The notes under the pieces were generated by a model, which saw nothing but the letters and a program-made list of their open reading frames with translations, searched no databases and was not told where the DNA came from. 64,000 nucleotides of DNA, from contig OX465597.1 in NCBI GenBank assembly GCA_950022295.1, positions 58,825,016-58,889,015 of the forward strand. The letters run 5' to 3'. Source of the stretch: Bromus sterilis (Eukaryota > Streptophyta > Magnoliopsida > Poales > Poaceae). The position numbers and the translations under genes were made by a program. This document shows, in pieces, positions 20,703-33,299 of this stretch (position 1 is its first letter; the number at the start of each line of letters is the position of its first letter).

Positions 20703-23700
20703 GTCTCCCACTTGCACTAGAGTGCTAATAATCTAGCCGCATTTTTCCGATCATAATCATCTGATCACATAAGTGTTTCATTGATCATGCATGCTCATGG
20801 AAGAGGGTTCGTCAACGAACTGCACCAATTCAGATTCGTATGTTTCCTTTGCAACTGGTATAGGTCAAAAGCTCTTTTGACATACCACTCATTATCATAT
20901 AATGGTTGGATATAAGTTTCGCGGGAGAGTGAGACTATTATTTCACAATATCCTCCAATGATCTCTTGGTTCAGTCTTTTAGAAGACTCATCCATAGTCA
21001 TATATACTGGGAAATACACTTAGCCAGAAGTCCAATACTTCTAACGCTAAACTTTTATCCATACGTCTACTTTCTTAAGTAGTATTATGTTTGTAGTACC
21101 GTGAATTTTGCTCACATTTCTTTCATGTCTTTGTTGATGTCTCTAATTCCATATAGACCCATAATATGGCTTGCAATTGTAATCTTGCATTACATTCAAG
21201 TCTATTATACTTTCTATATTTTAGATAATAGTCCTCAGTATTCCTCTCTATACTGAAATTATGGACTTTATTCAGATTCTGTGTTTTACTCCTAAAGCAC
21301 ATCGGAATCTGTTCTTCTTCCAAGAACCTTTTGAGTCATTCTGTTGTTGGATTCACAATGCATGTTATATGGTAGAATCATATGTCAAGAACATATAAGA
21401 TCACATGTCAAGTACATGGTGCATCTCTATTCTTCCATCAAGACATTGCTTGTGATATTTGGATTTCATCCATTATATAATTTCTAGCCACAAGAACCTG
21501 TTTCTTGTCTAGAAGATTATTCCAACCTTCTCTTCGTTTCATTTTCCGTATCTTAATCTACTCATATAGATTTCAACGTGTAATGTGTTGGTATTTCTCA
21601 TAAAAGAAGATTCTTGCAATCTTGTATTTTATTTGCCTTATGCTCTATATATATATCATAATGCACATATGTATATAAGACGATTCTCTATATACACAAT
21701 CAATGCATATCCACTTATATACATATGAGATCATTCTTCACACATATCAATGCATATATGTTTGAGACAATGATCAAGCTCCCACTCAAATATATCCATC
21801 ATATACTCATATATTTGTGGTTCAGCTTTCATCAAGTCATTTTATTGTTTCACTATGTCTCACATAATGACAAATCTTCCAAAGCTCCCACTCAGAAAAT
21901 GCCCTTTGCATTCCAAGTTTCCGGGAAGTCTTCAAAGCTCCCACTCAGTTTCATGAAACTGCAGGCCCACTTAATATTTTGGTCATCACAAAATCACTTG
22001 ATCAAATCAAGTTTGAGGGTTCCTGTCTTGAGGTACTATAGTCCATCCTTTTAACGAAGTAACCTTCGTCATGCCCATTACAGTTCTTTTCAAATCCAAA
22101 TTTGACTGAGATGCAATTTCAGGCTATGGTCCATCGTAGTGTAAATGAAATATTTTATTGATTAAAGCATTCCTACGTTTCCGTAGTCAATCACCATTGA
22201 ACTTTGGTCATAACCAAATGATGCCTTATGCCCATTACATTATTCTCAATAACTCTCCAGTTTGCCGAGAATATGAAATAACCGATTTATTTCACAGGAC
22301 GTGAGCCATCCTTAATGTAACTCAATATTATTTCATTTCTCCTCGTGTTCTAGGCTACCATCATTCCTTTGTGTCTTCAAGCAATATTATTCCCTATTGT
22401 TTTATTAAGAAGACTCATGATTATTGTTCTGTACAGAACGTATTCATGATAACCTTCTAAATTCAACAATGGCTTCAACTCATATACCAAGATCAATCAT
22501 CTTTGGCATATCCTTCCTTATATAGCGTCATTACAGCGGAACATGCTTCCGTTGCAATACTCTGATATTCTGAAGGCAAGGTCCAATACCCCGGTCAAAG
22601 TTTCCATTATCTCCCATTGGATCTGTGTCGAGAGACTTTTCTCGTATTACCAATTAAGCAACATAAATTTTGCTATTCGGGGAGAATATGTAATTTCAAT
22701 TGCTCGTAGTTTTATTACAAAGAAATTCTTTCTTTTAAGAAACCTTATAACACCATCAGTTATGGAGCTATCTTGTCTCGTTAGATTCAGGATGGTTTCC
22801 TATTCATGAAGTTGGTGTTTTAACTTAATGAATTAAACAATCTTATTCGACAATAACTATAGTGCTAGGGGAAAGAAGTTTAGACCATACTATGGTTTAG
22901 TATGACTACGAATGGTTTAAGTAGTCTAGTACTTTCAACTTCCATCGTAGTTTGTGGTACAACTTCCACAAGTCTCCCATTATGTCAATATCAATACTTA
23001 TCACTTCGGATCGTAGCGTAGTGATGTGTATCCTTGTATTCTCACTTCTCACTGTGATTCCCGAATCTCAGTTTTATGATCTCAATTGAATACAGCTTTC
23101 AATTAATCATATGAAGTCTTTAATGATAACTCACGTGCCCATTCTACATCATTTATGTATAATGATTGGCACAAGTTCTACTTGCTAGAACCTTGTCACG
23201 ATTATATTTATTGCAGAGGTTCATAGATCGTGTATCTAATCCATCTCATGCAATCAAGTTATGATTTTCATTCGATAATGAACTCACAAGTTAATAGATC
23301 ATACATTTAATGAGTTCATCAGTTATGAAGTCACCTCATGCAATCAAATCTTTGACTTGTTATAATCAAGACAACTTTATCATTAAACATTGAATATTTC
23401 TTGACAATAATAGTAGTATTATAAATGCTTTCTATCATATCATAAATCAAGACGCAATCAAAGTATAAGCACACTTTTATTCATAAAAATGGAACAACTG
23501 ACTTGTCTCATTACATGAATAACTTTGTCTCGCGAGATGCAAGACACACAACTAAGTGTTCATACTACAATGATTACATAAGATTTATCTAATACTCTAA
23601 GTATCTCCTATGATAGATGTCTCGGCGGAATCCATGCTGGCCATCAACTGACTTGATATCCATCAATCCTTGATTTCACCTCTTCCCGTTCATGCAACGG

Positions 23701-23788
23701 CAGGTCCTGTTTTCATAAAACAGAATAAGTATCAAATACTCATTTACTGCAACTGTTGTATAAGGGAGTAAACATTTATAAAGTATAT
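20703..23788 (-). other. C2 internal region without coding capacity
   Basis: AT-rich, about 3.1 kb, where an autonomous Copia would carry pol. Stops are dense in all frames. The motif AGCTCCCACTCA recurs near 21780, 21885 and 21940. Its inverse TGAGTGGGAGCT also occurs inside the RT of C1 (14455-14466), which may mean this is extremely decayed or rearranged pol. I cannot assign any domain. Confidence 0.6.
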
Positions 23789-24451
23789 CAACTATATACC
23801 TTCTCCATCCACGACTTCTGCATCCTCGATAGGAGCAATGTCCGCGGTCAAGAGATCAGTCATGAAGTTCTGGAGACTCATGTTAGCTCCTCTTCCGACA
23901 TAGCTATGAACATAATCACCATAACTCGGAGGGAGTGAGTGCAATAACGTATTTATTGCAAACTCTTCCATGGTGCTTTCGTTCATTGTCCAATATTCAT
24001 AGTCCTCCACCAGGGTCAGGTACATCTCATGCATCCTGTCTAAGTGACCATCAAGGCTTGTGTGTTCTTCCATCTTTGTAGATAGAAACTTGCTTTCTAA
24101 CTCAAATCTGGCAATTCTGAACTCACGTACGAACATTGTCTTTAGCGTGTCCATCATGTCATATGGGCCAGTGTCCTGTAACTGTATGCCCAACTCCTCT
24201 GACATGCTGAAGATCATGACATTCCTGACTACGGAGCATTTCTGTCGGCGAGCATAATGATCAAGTATCTCTTGATTGCCAACATCATCGTCCAGATGTT
24301 CTTCCACATGCATTTCTATTGTAAACAAGATGTCTGCTCTCTTGAGCGACGTCCTAAGGCGTGAGTACCAATCAACAAAGTTTGACCCATTTTCTCTAAG
24401 TCTTTCACCTTCCATGAAGAAAGATAGTTCACGTTGCTCTAGTGCATTCAT
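23789..24451 (-). CDS. gag: C2 Gag (capsid) without zinc knuckle, about 219 aa
   Basis: ATG at 24449-24451 (minus), MNALEQRELSFFMEGERL, uninterrupted to a stop near 23789. It shares the UBN2-type capsid pattern with C1 gag: an N-terminal NFVDWYSRLRTSL (C1: NFTNWFRTLRILL), then a middle helix KFLSTKMEEH (C1: FFSAKMDEHGS), then INTLLHSLPPSY (C1: DRVLQSLPPSYKG). It stops before the position of a zinc knuckle. Its end reads GAAGGTATAT, the same motif found at the gag-PR border of C1. An intact capsid frame in an element lacking pol suggests selection or recent loss of pol; trans-supply of enzymes by a C1-like partner is inferred. Confidence 0.85.
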
Positions 24452-25500
24452 TTTCTACAAACATAATTGCAAGGAACACAATTAAGACTAGTTCACAACA
24501 ATGAGTTCATATAATCATATGAGCTCGCACTAAAACATTTCATCCCTAGGAAGTTCTAGTGATTACATGATCCAGATTCACTGCCCGACCTCGAATATCA
24601 CACGGCTGACGGGTCAGTTTCAAAGGTAGACAACAACTTGTGCGATCACATTATCTTATATATACTGTGACTCATGCTCGATCTTTCGATCTCTAGTATT
24701 CCGAGGCCATATCTGCATATGCTAGGCTCGCCAAATTAACCTCCATGTTATATGCTGCTCAGCAAGGCCATATCTGCATATGCCAGGCTTGCCGAACCCA
24801 ACCTCATGCGAACTCCATTGAATATGTAGGACAACTCCGGTATGTACGGAGCGTCAGGCCATATGGGAGAACCTTCCAGGCGGTGCACACTTCGGTAGAA
24901 TACTTGTGTTTAGCTTTGTTAAGGGATCATCTTATCACATGCTACCGTCGTGTATCCTATACTAGCAAGTTTTAAGATGTCTGGGCTATGGCAACACTAA
25001 GTCTACAGTGTCTCCATTTTAGTTTTTTTTATGATGACGATTACTACTTACTAGTAACACATAGCAAAGCTATCACTACATCACAAACAAACAAACGATA
25101 GCCCCCACTTAGCAATACAAGGTTTAGACGGTCTAGTTGTATATTGCAAGTTTTACGTGGCTGCTAGGGCTTTCATAGTTAAACAGGTTTTAACCTACGA
25201 GTCAACCACAACGTCAACCATACGATTGTCTCTATTACACCCCGCACGGGGCCCTCCGTTGCAAATGCCACATCCGCTAAAGTAGAGAGACAGACAACCC
25301 CCAGCCACTTTATACGGTACAAGCCGTATGTCAAGCGTGGAACCAGTCTCGCGTAAGAGTACGCGTAAAGTCGGTCGGGGGCCGCTTCATCAAACAATGC
25401 CGCAGATGTGAACAAGTACACGTGGAAGGGTAACAATCATATAATCAACGCCCACATCCCCGATGTGTTCTATCCGTACAGTAATACTAAGCATAGACCT
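24452..25500 (-). other. C2 leader (5' UTR) with stem-loops shared with C1
   Basis: Noncoding. It carries two copies of the C1 leader hairpin (24705-24722 and 24766-24784, the second identical to C1 in inverse) and the CCAGTCTCGCGTAAG block near 25345 that matches C1 near 10625. Confidence 0.65.
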
Positions 25501-25514
25501 AGCTCTGATACCAC
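25501..25514 (-). other. Primer-binding site of C2
   Basis: Plus-strand AGCTCTGATACCAC is the inverse of GTGGTATCAGAGCT, the canonical Met-tRNA site, abutting the 5' LTR. Confidence 0.93.
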
Positions 25515-27262
25515 TGTTGGGGTTCGTAGCAGAAAACACAAATTTTTCTAACTAGCGTTCCCTTAACCCAAGATCTAGCTAGCCGTATTACCGTAACGGT
25601 CAGTAGTGCGGAAATAACATACCTCGGGGTGTAGTCTGTTGCGCGGGAAACGTTCCCGCAAACGTGGTTGATGTAGCCGATCAAGTTTCACAACCCCCTG
25701 GCTGTGTTGAGCACCCGGATGGGTGTAGTGCCACACGTGCAGCACCTCGTAGTACTCGCACACGTACGAGACTCAATGACGACCTCCGTTCTCCGATCCA
25801 GCGGAGGTGGCGGAAGCAGACCTCTGGACGGAGCTTCGGCAGCACGACGGCCTCCGAATCTAGCAGAGAAGCCTCAATTCCACTACAGGCTCACACTAGG
25901 GAGCCCACCGTGGAAGAGACAAGAGAGGGGAGAAGACCGGAGAAAACCGATCTCAATTCGGAGTTATATTTATTTTCTCACGAATTTTTCTCTATTAATT
26001 ATGTGCACCCTGCCCATCTATATATAGGCTGGGGGGAGGGAGTCAACCCACCTCCCTTAGAAATGTGGGACTAAAGTCCCCTTGCTAAGGGGTGGCCGGC
26101 CAAGGGGGGAGAGGGGGCGCACCCCTCATGGGCCCTAGGGCCCATGGCGCCTCCCCCCTTTTTCTTCTTTTCTTTTTCCCTTTAATTCCCTAATGGGCCT
26201 TTTTCTCCACTAAGGCCCATAGCACATATTAATTAGAAATAAAATGATTTTAATTATTAATTCAATTAATTAATAACTAAAACATATTATTTCATCTGTC
26301 GGTGCTCCGGAAACCCTTCCGGCTCACTCCGAACTTGTTTCGGTTCAATACGGTACTCCTCCGATATTGTCTCCTTTATTCTCTGGTTGCTCCGATGGTT
26401 CCGAAAGGTCTCCGATTTCATCGAGCCCTTAAGTGTGTTACCCTACGGTCCGAGAACACTCCAGTCATGACCGAGCAGAGGCAACAGTCAATGATCATCA
26501 GCGGGACCTGGATGCCCATAATGACCCCTGTGCATTCCGGATATCAACACCGATTGGACCTTACGTCGTATAGCATTCCCTTTGTCAGCGATACTGGATT
26601 GTTCCGAGATTCGATCAATGACATCCTATGTCTGGTTCAACCTCGTTCCGAACTAATCCTCATTCACTCGTTCCCGTGATATTAATCCCCGTGACCTAGT
26701 CACACGCTGCGCAGCTTTATGGATGGAATCTCACCGAGTGGGCCCCGAGTATCTATCCATTATATGGATTGAAAAATCCCGCTCTTGTAACAATACTCCT
26801 CAACATATCTCCACGGAATACCCAAGATACAACCGTTATGACCCGCATATTTCAGTCAGGTGGTGGGATGTAAGTCAAAGCATCCGGGAAGATAGCAATT
26901 ATGCACGTACTCACGGTCGAAGGAACGGTCTACCACGTTCTGTAATTACAACACTGAACCTTCATAAGATTTGATCATGCTGCAATGCTTACTTTGGGTA
27001 ATGTTCATCACGTCACTTAACCCGTGAGGTGACCTCATAGTCAAGAGACTTAATTGTCCATGATCGCGAAACCACGATCATCATGTTGACCATGAACTAG
27101 TTATCGATGTAGAGGCTAACTAGGAACGCTGGGGGTTTCTATACCACACCTGCATCATTGTTTCACTGACGCAGTTCTAGCATGGTATGAAACTGGTTAT
27201 GAACTTGCTTAGATATATTGGAATAATCATATATTATTTGCCTCTAGAGCATATATCCAACA
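25515..27262 (-). repeat. 5' LTR of C2
   Basis: Nearly identical to 18954-20702. A minus-strand TATA lies at 26018-26027. The 136-codon ORFs on the plus strand of both LTRs are LTR reading frames, not genes. Confidence 0.95.
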
Positions 27263-27267
27263 AGAAG

Positions 27268-28498
27268 TTGCTAGCAAAGCATTCCCTGAAGAACAAGTTT
27301 ACTCCTGGTCCTACTTTTGCTACGTCTCCTATATGCATCATTGATCCTGATTATAATTTCTCTGTTGACCTTTCACTTATATCCACAGTTGAAGGTGATC
27401 CCTTTTATGGCAGAGAAAATGATGATGCTATCGAGCACCTGACCAAACTCATTGAGTTGGGTGGCTTGTTTACTACTGATGAAAGGATTCGGAACTTCTA
27501 TGTGACAAAGATTTTTTCCTTTTTCCTTGAAAGGAGATGCTAGAGCATGGTATGATGCACTACCATGTGGTTCCATTTAGAGTCCTCAAGATATGGCTAT
27601 ATATTTCGTTGATAAGTATTTTCCCGCTCATATGCAACATGCTGCTTTGCAAAGAATTTATAACTTTAAACAGTTGCAGGATGAGCATCTCCCTAAAGCT
27701 TGGGGGAGATTTTGCAGTTTGTTGAAAGCTAGACCGGGACATGAGATCCCTAAGAATGAATTACTTGATATATTTTATGCTGGTCTAACCGATGGGTCTA
27801 AATCCTATCTAGATAGTTGTGCTGGTTGTGTTTTCAGGCAAAGAACACCGGACGATGCGGAAGAATTGATGGGCAAGATTGCCAAAAACCATGAAGATTG
27901 GTCCGTGCCTGAATCACCTCCACCACCAAAGAAGAGGGGCATGCTTGTCTTAAGCCCCGAAGATATGCAAGAAGCAAATAAGTCTATAAAAGAGAAAGCA
28001 ATTAAAGCTAAAGACGTGAAGAATCTACCTCCAATTGAGAAGCTGTGTGAGCCCACCACTCACCCACCTATGGTAGATGTACACTCTCTTTTAGATTTCA
28101 ATGCAAGTGACATCCCTAAAGCTAAACCTCCTGACCAATGTTTAGATGATCTTGATAATTTTATTATGAAGCAGAATCACTTCAATGAGAAGGTACAAGG
28201 TCAATTGCATGATAATACTCTTGCTATCAAATGTTTGCTTGATGTTATAGGAAGAACAGTTAATGATGTTAAATGTCTTTTGAAGCATTTTCATATGGTT
28301 CAAACTAAGCTTGAACAAATTTCTAATGTGCAAAAAGATGTGCTTGCTAATAATGCCAAACAGGACAATTTACAAGCTTATGGTATAAAGACCCGGGGTG
28401 GAACACACACCCAGGACCTTCTCTATCCAGAAGGGCGTCCAAAGAGGATCGAGCAAGATTCTCAAGTGCAGGAAGAAGAAATTTTTAGCTCTCCATAG
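27268..28498 (+). pseudogene. gag: F1 gag, main piece (Athila-type retrotrans_gag)
   Basis: Continues the frame of 18543-18953 after the C2 target duplication, through LSLISTVEGDPFYGRENDD and HLTKLIELGGLF, the usual Athila-type start of the gag capsid domain. A frameshift near 27540 moves to the frame from 27593, with AHMQHAALQRIYNFKQLQDE, HLPKAWGRFCSLLKARPGHE and LLDIFYAGLTDGSKSYLDS, all typical retrotrans_gag motifs. The C-terminal part holds a Pro-rich linker (SPPPPKKRG) and a helical segment. It ends at TAG 28496-28498, with another shift into the protease frame. No CCHC knuckle was found. Confidence 0.85.
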
Positions 28499-29472
28499 AA
28501 GAAGAAGAACAAGTTGTTGATCCAAACATCATATCTACCTCCGATGCTGAGACTGAAGACGGTGCTGAACCTGAAAAAGATGCTGAAAAGAATGATCCAC
28601 CCGAGGTTCGTGAAGAAGAAGCACCCGATAAGCGCAAGAAGTATACTAGAGAAGACTTTCTTGCAAGGAGACATGGTAAGGAACGAGAACCATGGGTACA
28701 GAAACCCATGCCTTTCCCAAGCAAGTCCGTCAAAACCAAAGAAGAAGAGCACTACAACAAGTTTTGTGAGTGGATGAAACCTCTTTTTCTTCAAATTCCT
28801 TTGACTGATGCTATTAAGTTACCTCCTTACCCTAAATATATGAAAGATATTGTTACTAATAAAAGAAAAGTCCCTAATGAGGCAATATCTACTATGCTTG
28901 CTAACTACTCTTTCAGTGGCAAGATTCCTGAGAAGCTCGGTGATCCAGGTATACCCACCATTCCTTGCTCCATAAAAAATAATTATGTTAGAACTGCTTT
29001 ATGTGATCTTGGTGCAGGAGTAAGTGTTATGCCCTTTTATCTCTACAAAAGACTTTGTTTAGAGAAATTAATTCCTATAGATATCTCTCTACAGATGGCC
29101 GACAAGTCCACGGCCGTCCCGATCGGTATTTGTGAGGATGTTCCTGTTGAAGTTGCCAATTTCTTAATACTTACTGATTTTGTTGTGCTTGACATGCCCG
29201 AGGATGGGAGCATGTCCATTATCCTTGGTAGACATTTTCTTAACACTACAGGTGCTGTTATTGATTGCAATAAAGGGAAGGTTACCTTCAACGTGAATGA
29301 CAAAGAACACACGGTGTATTTTCCGAAGAAGATCGACAAAAGGCACGGCCTTAACTCCGTTGAGAATATCGAGACCGTGAAGATTGGAGAATGGGATTGT
29401 CCACTACATGTATACCACAAATACAAAACAATTATGGTGGGGACAATGTCCATTAAAGTGAGAGTGCAATGA
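28499..29472 (+). pseudogene. pol: F1 aspartic protease region
   Basis: Acidic linker, then an Athila-type pepsin-like fold: FCEWMKPLFLQIPLTDAIK, then active-site segment LCDLGAGVSVMPFYLYK near 29000-29045. The catalytic motif reads D-L-G-A, as is usual in the Athila lineage. The second half includes FVVLDMPEDGSMSIILGRHF, the conserved ILGR flap-side motif. The frame is open from about 28498 to TGA 29470-29472. RT and integrase, which should follow, are absent; a noncoding leader follows instead. Confidence 0.82.
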
Positions 29473-30263
29473 TCACTTTATAAGAGGCGAGACTTTCTGC
29501 GCTATATACCACAGGTTTGTTGGTAAGACTTGATCAACCTTGCTAACTAGCATGTTTTATATAGGTACAAAGTTGAGCTTGTTATGTTTTCATTTCCTTT
29601 AGATTTTATTCTCCTTGCTGTACCCAAGTTCTTGTGTTTAAAGCTTCACTTGTTCTAACTTTTGTCTCAAGTTCACGAAAGTTTTTGCAGCTTTTTGAAC
29701 TTTGAAAAATTCTCACCAGTGAAGTTTCCCAGAAAATTCCAGAAAAATCAAAATAAAAATTTCCAGGTAAAAAGCCATCGGGGAGTACCTGTGGCTGACC
29801 AGGGGGGTCCACCCCTGGCCTAGGAGGCCAGGTGGCACGGCCCAGATCCTGGTCGCGCCACCCACCCTCCTGGGGCCCACAAGCACCCCCTGCTGGCATC
29901 TCTTCTTCCACTCTCTCTCTTTCAACCCAAAAACTCGTGTTCTTGCTCTGGTTTCGTGTTCTTGCTGTTCTTGAGCACGGAACTTCGATCTCCTTCTACA
30001 ACCACTCATTTGAGCTGAAATTTGGAACAAATACTCTCTGGTATGTGACTCCCTCACCCCTCCAATTAGTTTTCTAGTTGGTGGCTTCATTAGTGACTCT
30101 TAAGTGGTTCTTGGTGCTGTTTAGTTGAGCCTAAATGTTTGTGTAGAAATTTATTTTTCAAGTTTTGTTGCTAGTTTGAGCCTTGGTAAAGTAAGTAGAA
30201 TGTTTTGCCCAAACTAGTTTTGCTTAAAATCTTCGTTTTTGTGAATTGTTAAAAATTTCAGAA
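29473..30263 (+). promoter_or_regulatory. Leader region of the F1 ATHILA gene, with a candidate 5'-UTR intron
   Basis: Noncoding. About 29720-29890 resembles LTR leader sequence (AAAATTCCAGAAAAATC, then a GC-rich block with TGGTCGCGCCACC) like that in the LTR of F1. A pyrimidine-rich tract follows at about 29895-29935. A GTATGT donor is at 30041 and TTTCAG ends at 30261, 3 bp before ATG 30264, which gives a possible 221-nt intron. Splicing is inferred. Confidence 0.45.
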
Positions 30264-31474
30264 ATGGAGAGGCTAGGAAAGTGGCTTGGGAAGAAGAAAC
30301 CTGAGCGCTCTAGCCGTGTTACGCGTTCCGCAGCTTCACCTTTGATCACGAGGGTGAGCTATAATGAAGATATCGTACCCATGGAGATGTTGAACGCGTC
30401 ACCCGCGAGAGCTATGGCATTTCCATGCGAAGATTTCATGGAGGATGTCGACATACAAGAAGAGTTCTATGCTCTGTGTGCCAATGCAGGTTTGACACGG
30501 CTTGTTACGAGCGTGTACCTCTGTACGAGACACTCACCGCTATTTTTGTTAACAGTTTCAGGTTTTATCCTGACAATGATACTGTGGTGTTTCGACTTTA
30601 TGAAAGATTGCTGACCATGCCTATGAGTAAATTTTGTGAATCTTTAGGTTTGCCAGGCTTGGTCGAGAAGAAGAAGAGGAAAAATGTCCAAAATGTTGCA
30701 CTCAACACCCTCCTTGACTCGTTTTGTAACACTGAAGTGAGGGCATCCAACCGTCATAAGATTTCCAACATTATGTTCCCTCACCTCAGGTATTTCGCCT
30801 ATTATATTTCTAGAGGAGTGTTGGCTCGAGACAACACGAGAAGCACTTCTACGCCCGATACTGCTATCATGGCGAATGCCCTCTCAGGGAAGCACGAGTA
30901 TCATGTGGGTTCGCTTATTGCGAAACGCCTTGCTACTAATAGTAACAAGGGGGAACTCTTTGGTGGCGTCTATGCCACACTTCTTTTGCAGTTTCTCCAA
31001 GGAGAACCGCGCCCAGATGATACAGTCTTTCCTTTTGTTAGCCTTGACTTGGCTGTCATGAAGAGGCATTTATTTGTTACTAGGACCTCTAACCGCTACA
31101 CACTTGATTATATTTTGCGGTTTAAAGACGGTGTGGAACGCACTGTCCGTCTACCTGCACCACTTGTGTTTGATTTTTCTCGCAGGAATGGATTTCGTTT
31201 TTCAGTGGCCGAGTTTGAAGAGATCACGGGGAGATACCAGTTTCACGACCCCACGGAGGGAGTCGAGCCAGACGAGGAAGGGCACATGGTATATCCACCA
31301 GTTCAGGATGAGACCGTCACCCCCTGGGGTGAAGGGTCTTCCTCTGGATGGGGGGCGGGACCTTCCTCTTCCACGTGGGAGGATCCGAGGACTTCAGTGT
31401 ACGCACCGGAGGGCTCATACAACAGTTGGACTTACCATTACCCCGGAGCAGGAGGCTCCTCGGGACTGCAGTAG
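30264..31474 (+). pseudogene. F1 ATHILA-type ORF (env-position protein), one frameshift
   Basis: ATG 30264 gives MERLGKWLGKKKPERSSR. The frame reaches FYALCANAGLTRL, then a 1-nt shift near 30505 leads to YERVPLYETLTAIFVNSFRF, then CESLGLPGLV, AYYISRGVLARDN and HEYHVGSLIAKRLATN. It ends in a Gly/Ser-rich tail at TAG 31474. This pattern matches the plant ATHILA ORF domain (PF03078-like) from memory. Its role is unknown; in Athila elements it occupies the 3' accessory position. No signal peptide or membrane segment is seen. About 400 codons in total. Confidence 0.7.
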
Positions 31475-33283
31475 ACGAGCCCCAAGTTAGGCCAAAAGCC
31501 TAAGCTTGGGGGAGTACGTGCTCTCCTCCCCTTTCCATTGTATCTACCGTTGGTTCGCTTTTATCTTTTTGTAAGTTTTTGCCTGTTCTTCTTTGTTCTT
31601 TTAGTTTGAAAAAACCCAAAAATATTTCTCCTTTCTTTTGCTTTCGTTAAACCTTAAAAAACCCAAAAATATGTTTCCTTTTCTCTTTAGTTTGATTTGT
31701 TTTAGAGTTCAGCTCGAATCCGTGATGATTATAATTTCCTGTGTTCGATCGTGCAAGTGACAAGGCAGTAATGACGAAGATCGATGGAAGGGATGCAACA
31801 AGGAAAGCCGGTATGAACTCTTTTCGTTTCTACTTTTGTACATATGCCTGTACTTATGAGTAGAGACCAGCTTGTAGTGACATAGTGCTATGTTTACAAT
31901 GCTTTCCCAGTGGTTCATGCTTTCTTTGTGGTTAGTCTCAAATAGCTAGAGTTTATAATGTGTTGCTTGAAATGATTGACATGCATTGCATTGTTCATGG
32001 TGTGGCATATTGAAGTGGTATTTCCATCCGGGGGATTCTTGGATTGACTTGGCACATGTTCACGCATGTTAAAGACTAAAAAGTCTGTTATGCCTTGATG
32101 ATCTTTTTACTTCAGGGTGAGTTATATCACTTTCATGCCCGATTCAATATTGCTTTGTCGCTCTGCATGATTATGACTGTTATGCTCTCTACTTGGTCGC
32201 TTCCCCGTCTTTTGCCAGCCTTCCTCCAACACCAAGCGGAATTCTGCTTGTGCTTCCAAACCCCCTTTTCAACCCAATTGTTCCATTTGAGTCCACCATA
32301 CCTACCTATATGTGGTATTTACCGGCCACTCCTAACTTAGAATTTCATGTACCATCTCGAAACTTATTCAAAAGCTTCCCCTTTTGTAACCATACAAGCT
32401 CATGGTGCGGTGAGGGGAAATCAGTATCTTTCATGCCAAAAATATTTTGACGGAAGTTTTAACTAGTCAATAAAAAATATATGAGAGTTACACCTCCCCC
32501 ATACTTGATGATGGAGTGAAATGGACCAAATTCTACTTATGATAGATGGAACGATATCCTCCTTCCATACTTGAGGCAAAATAAAAGGTTCCGTAGACCA
32601 TCAAAGGATTTATGGATAAGGGAACATGTGTAAGCAAAAGGCATTACTATGATTGGCATGGGAGATATTGAGAGACCTTTACCGTTCACCGTTGACTGGA
32701 AAGTGGCACCTCTCAAAAGAGTTTTATCTCTGTTTTCAAAACCAAGAGCTCTGGTACATGTTTAGTCTTTGCTTCCTTTCACGGGTTTTCAACCTTGCCA
32801 TCAAAAGCCACGGTTCGAGAGTCTCCACCTTCCTTTTCTCCAAAGCACCAAATATGAGAGCATAATTGTCATTCTTAGTGTAACATGCATTGTCCCAAAG
32901 TATCACATTGTCTTCTGCATGCTTGTGATGTTTCTTACTTTGAGTTTTGAGTTCTAGTCTTCTTTAAAACTCCGGAGGAGTTTCTGCATTTATGTTTTGC
33001 TTCACTCATGGAGGCTAGCGAGATACCCTTTGATATGTTCATGCTATGTGCATTGTGATCTTAAATAGATTCTCAGCAGCATATTATTTACTTTTTGTTT
33101 GTTTTTGACTGATTACATGAAAGAAGGATCGCTTCGTGCATTGTCCTTGTAGCATGGTGTCAAAACTTGCTAAACTCTTTCGTAGTACATGCTTATTTAC
33201 ATCTAATGAAGCAAAAGAGTTTGTCAAAGTTTTCTTTGTCGCATCCAGTTCGTTGAACTAAATTGCTTGAGGACAAGCAATAG
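31475..33283 (+). other. F1 3' noncoding region
   Basis: About 1.8 kb between the ATHILA ORF and the 3' LTR. It contains an internal PPT-like AAGCTTGGGGGAGT near 31501-31514, identical in core to the true PPT at 33286-33299. Otherwise T-rich, no credible ORF. Confidence 0.6.
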
Positions 33284-33299
33284 CTAAGCTTGGGGGAGT
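33284..33299 (+). other. Polypurine tract of F1
   Basis: CTAAGCTTGGGGGAGT abutting the 3' LTR start at 33300. Confidence 0.9.

Larger units (their letters stand above)
18954..27262 (-). mobile_element. C2: non-autonomous, gag-only Copia element related to C1
   Basis: LTRs 18954-20702 and 25515-27262 (about 1.75 kb), TSD AGAAG at 18949-18953 and 27263-27267. It reads on the minus strand: 5' LTR at the high end, PBS 25501-25514, leader, gag 23789-24451, about 3 kb without coding capacity, PPT, then 3' LTR. The LTRs differ at about 20 positions by eye (about 1.2%), so the insertion is recent even though pol is absent. Leader, PPT and LTR-end motifs are shared with C1. Confidence 0.95.

Noticed and set aside
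20703..23788. Search for hidden pol in C2
   Set aside because: Only the short AGCTCCCACTCA motif recalls C1 pol; no YVDD, D-D-E or RNase H motif in any minus-strand frame.
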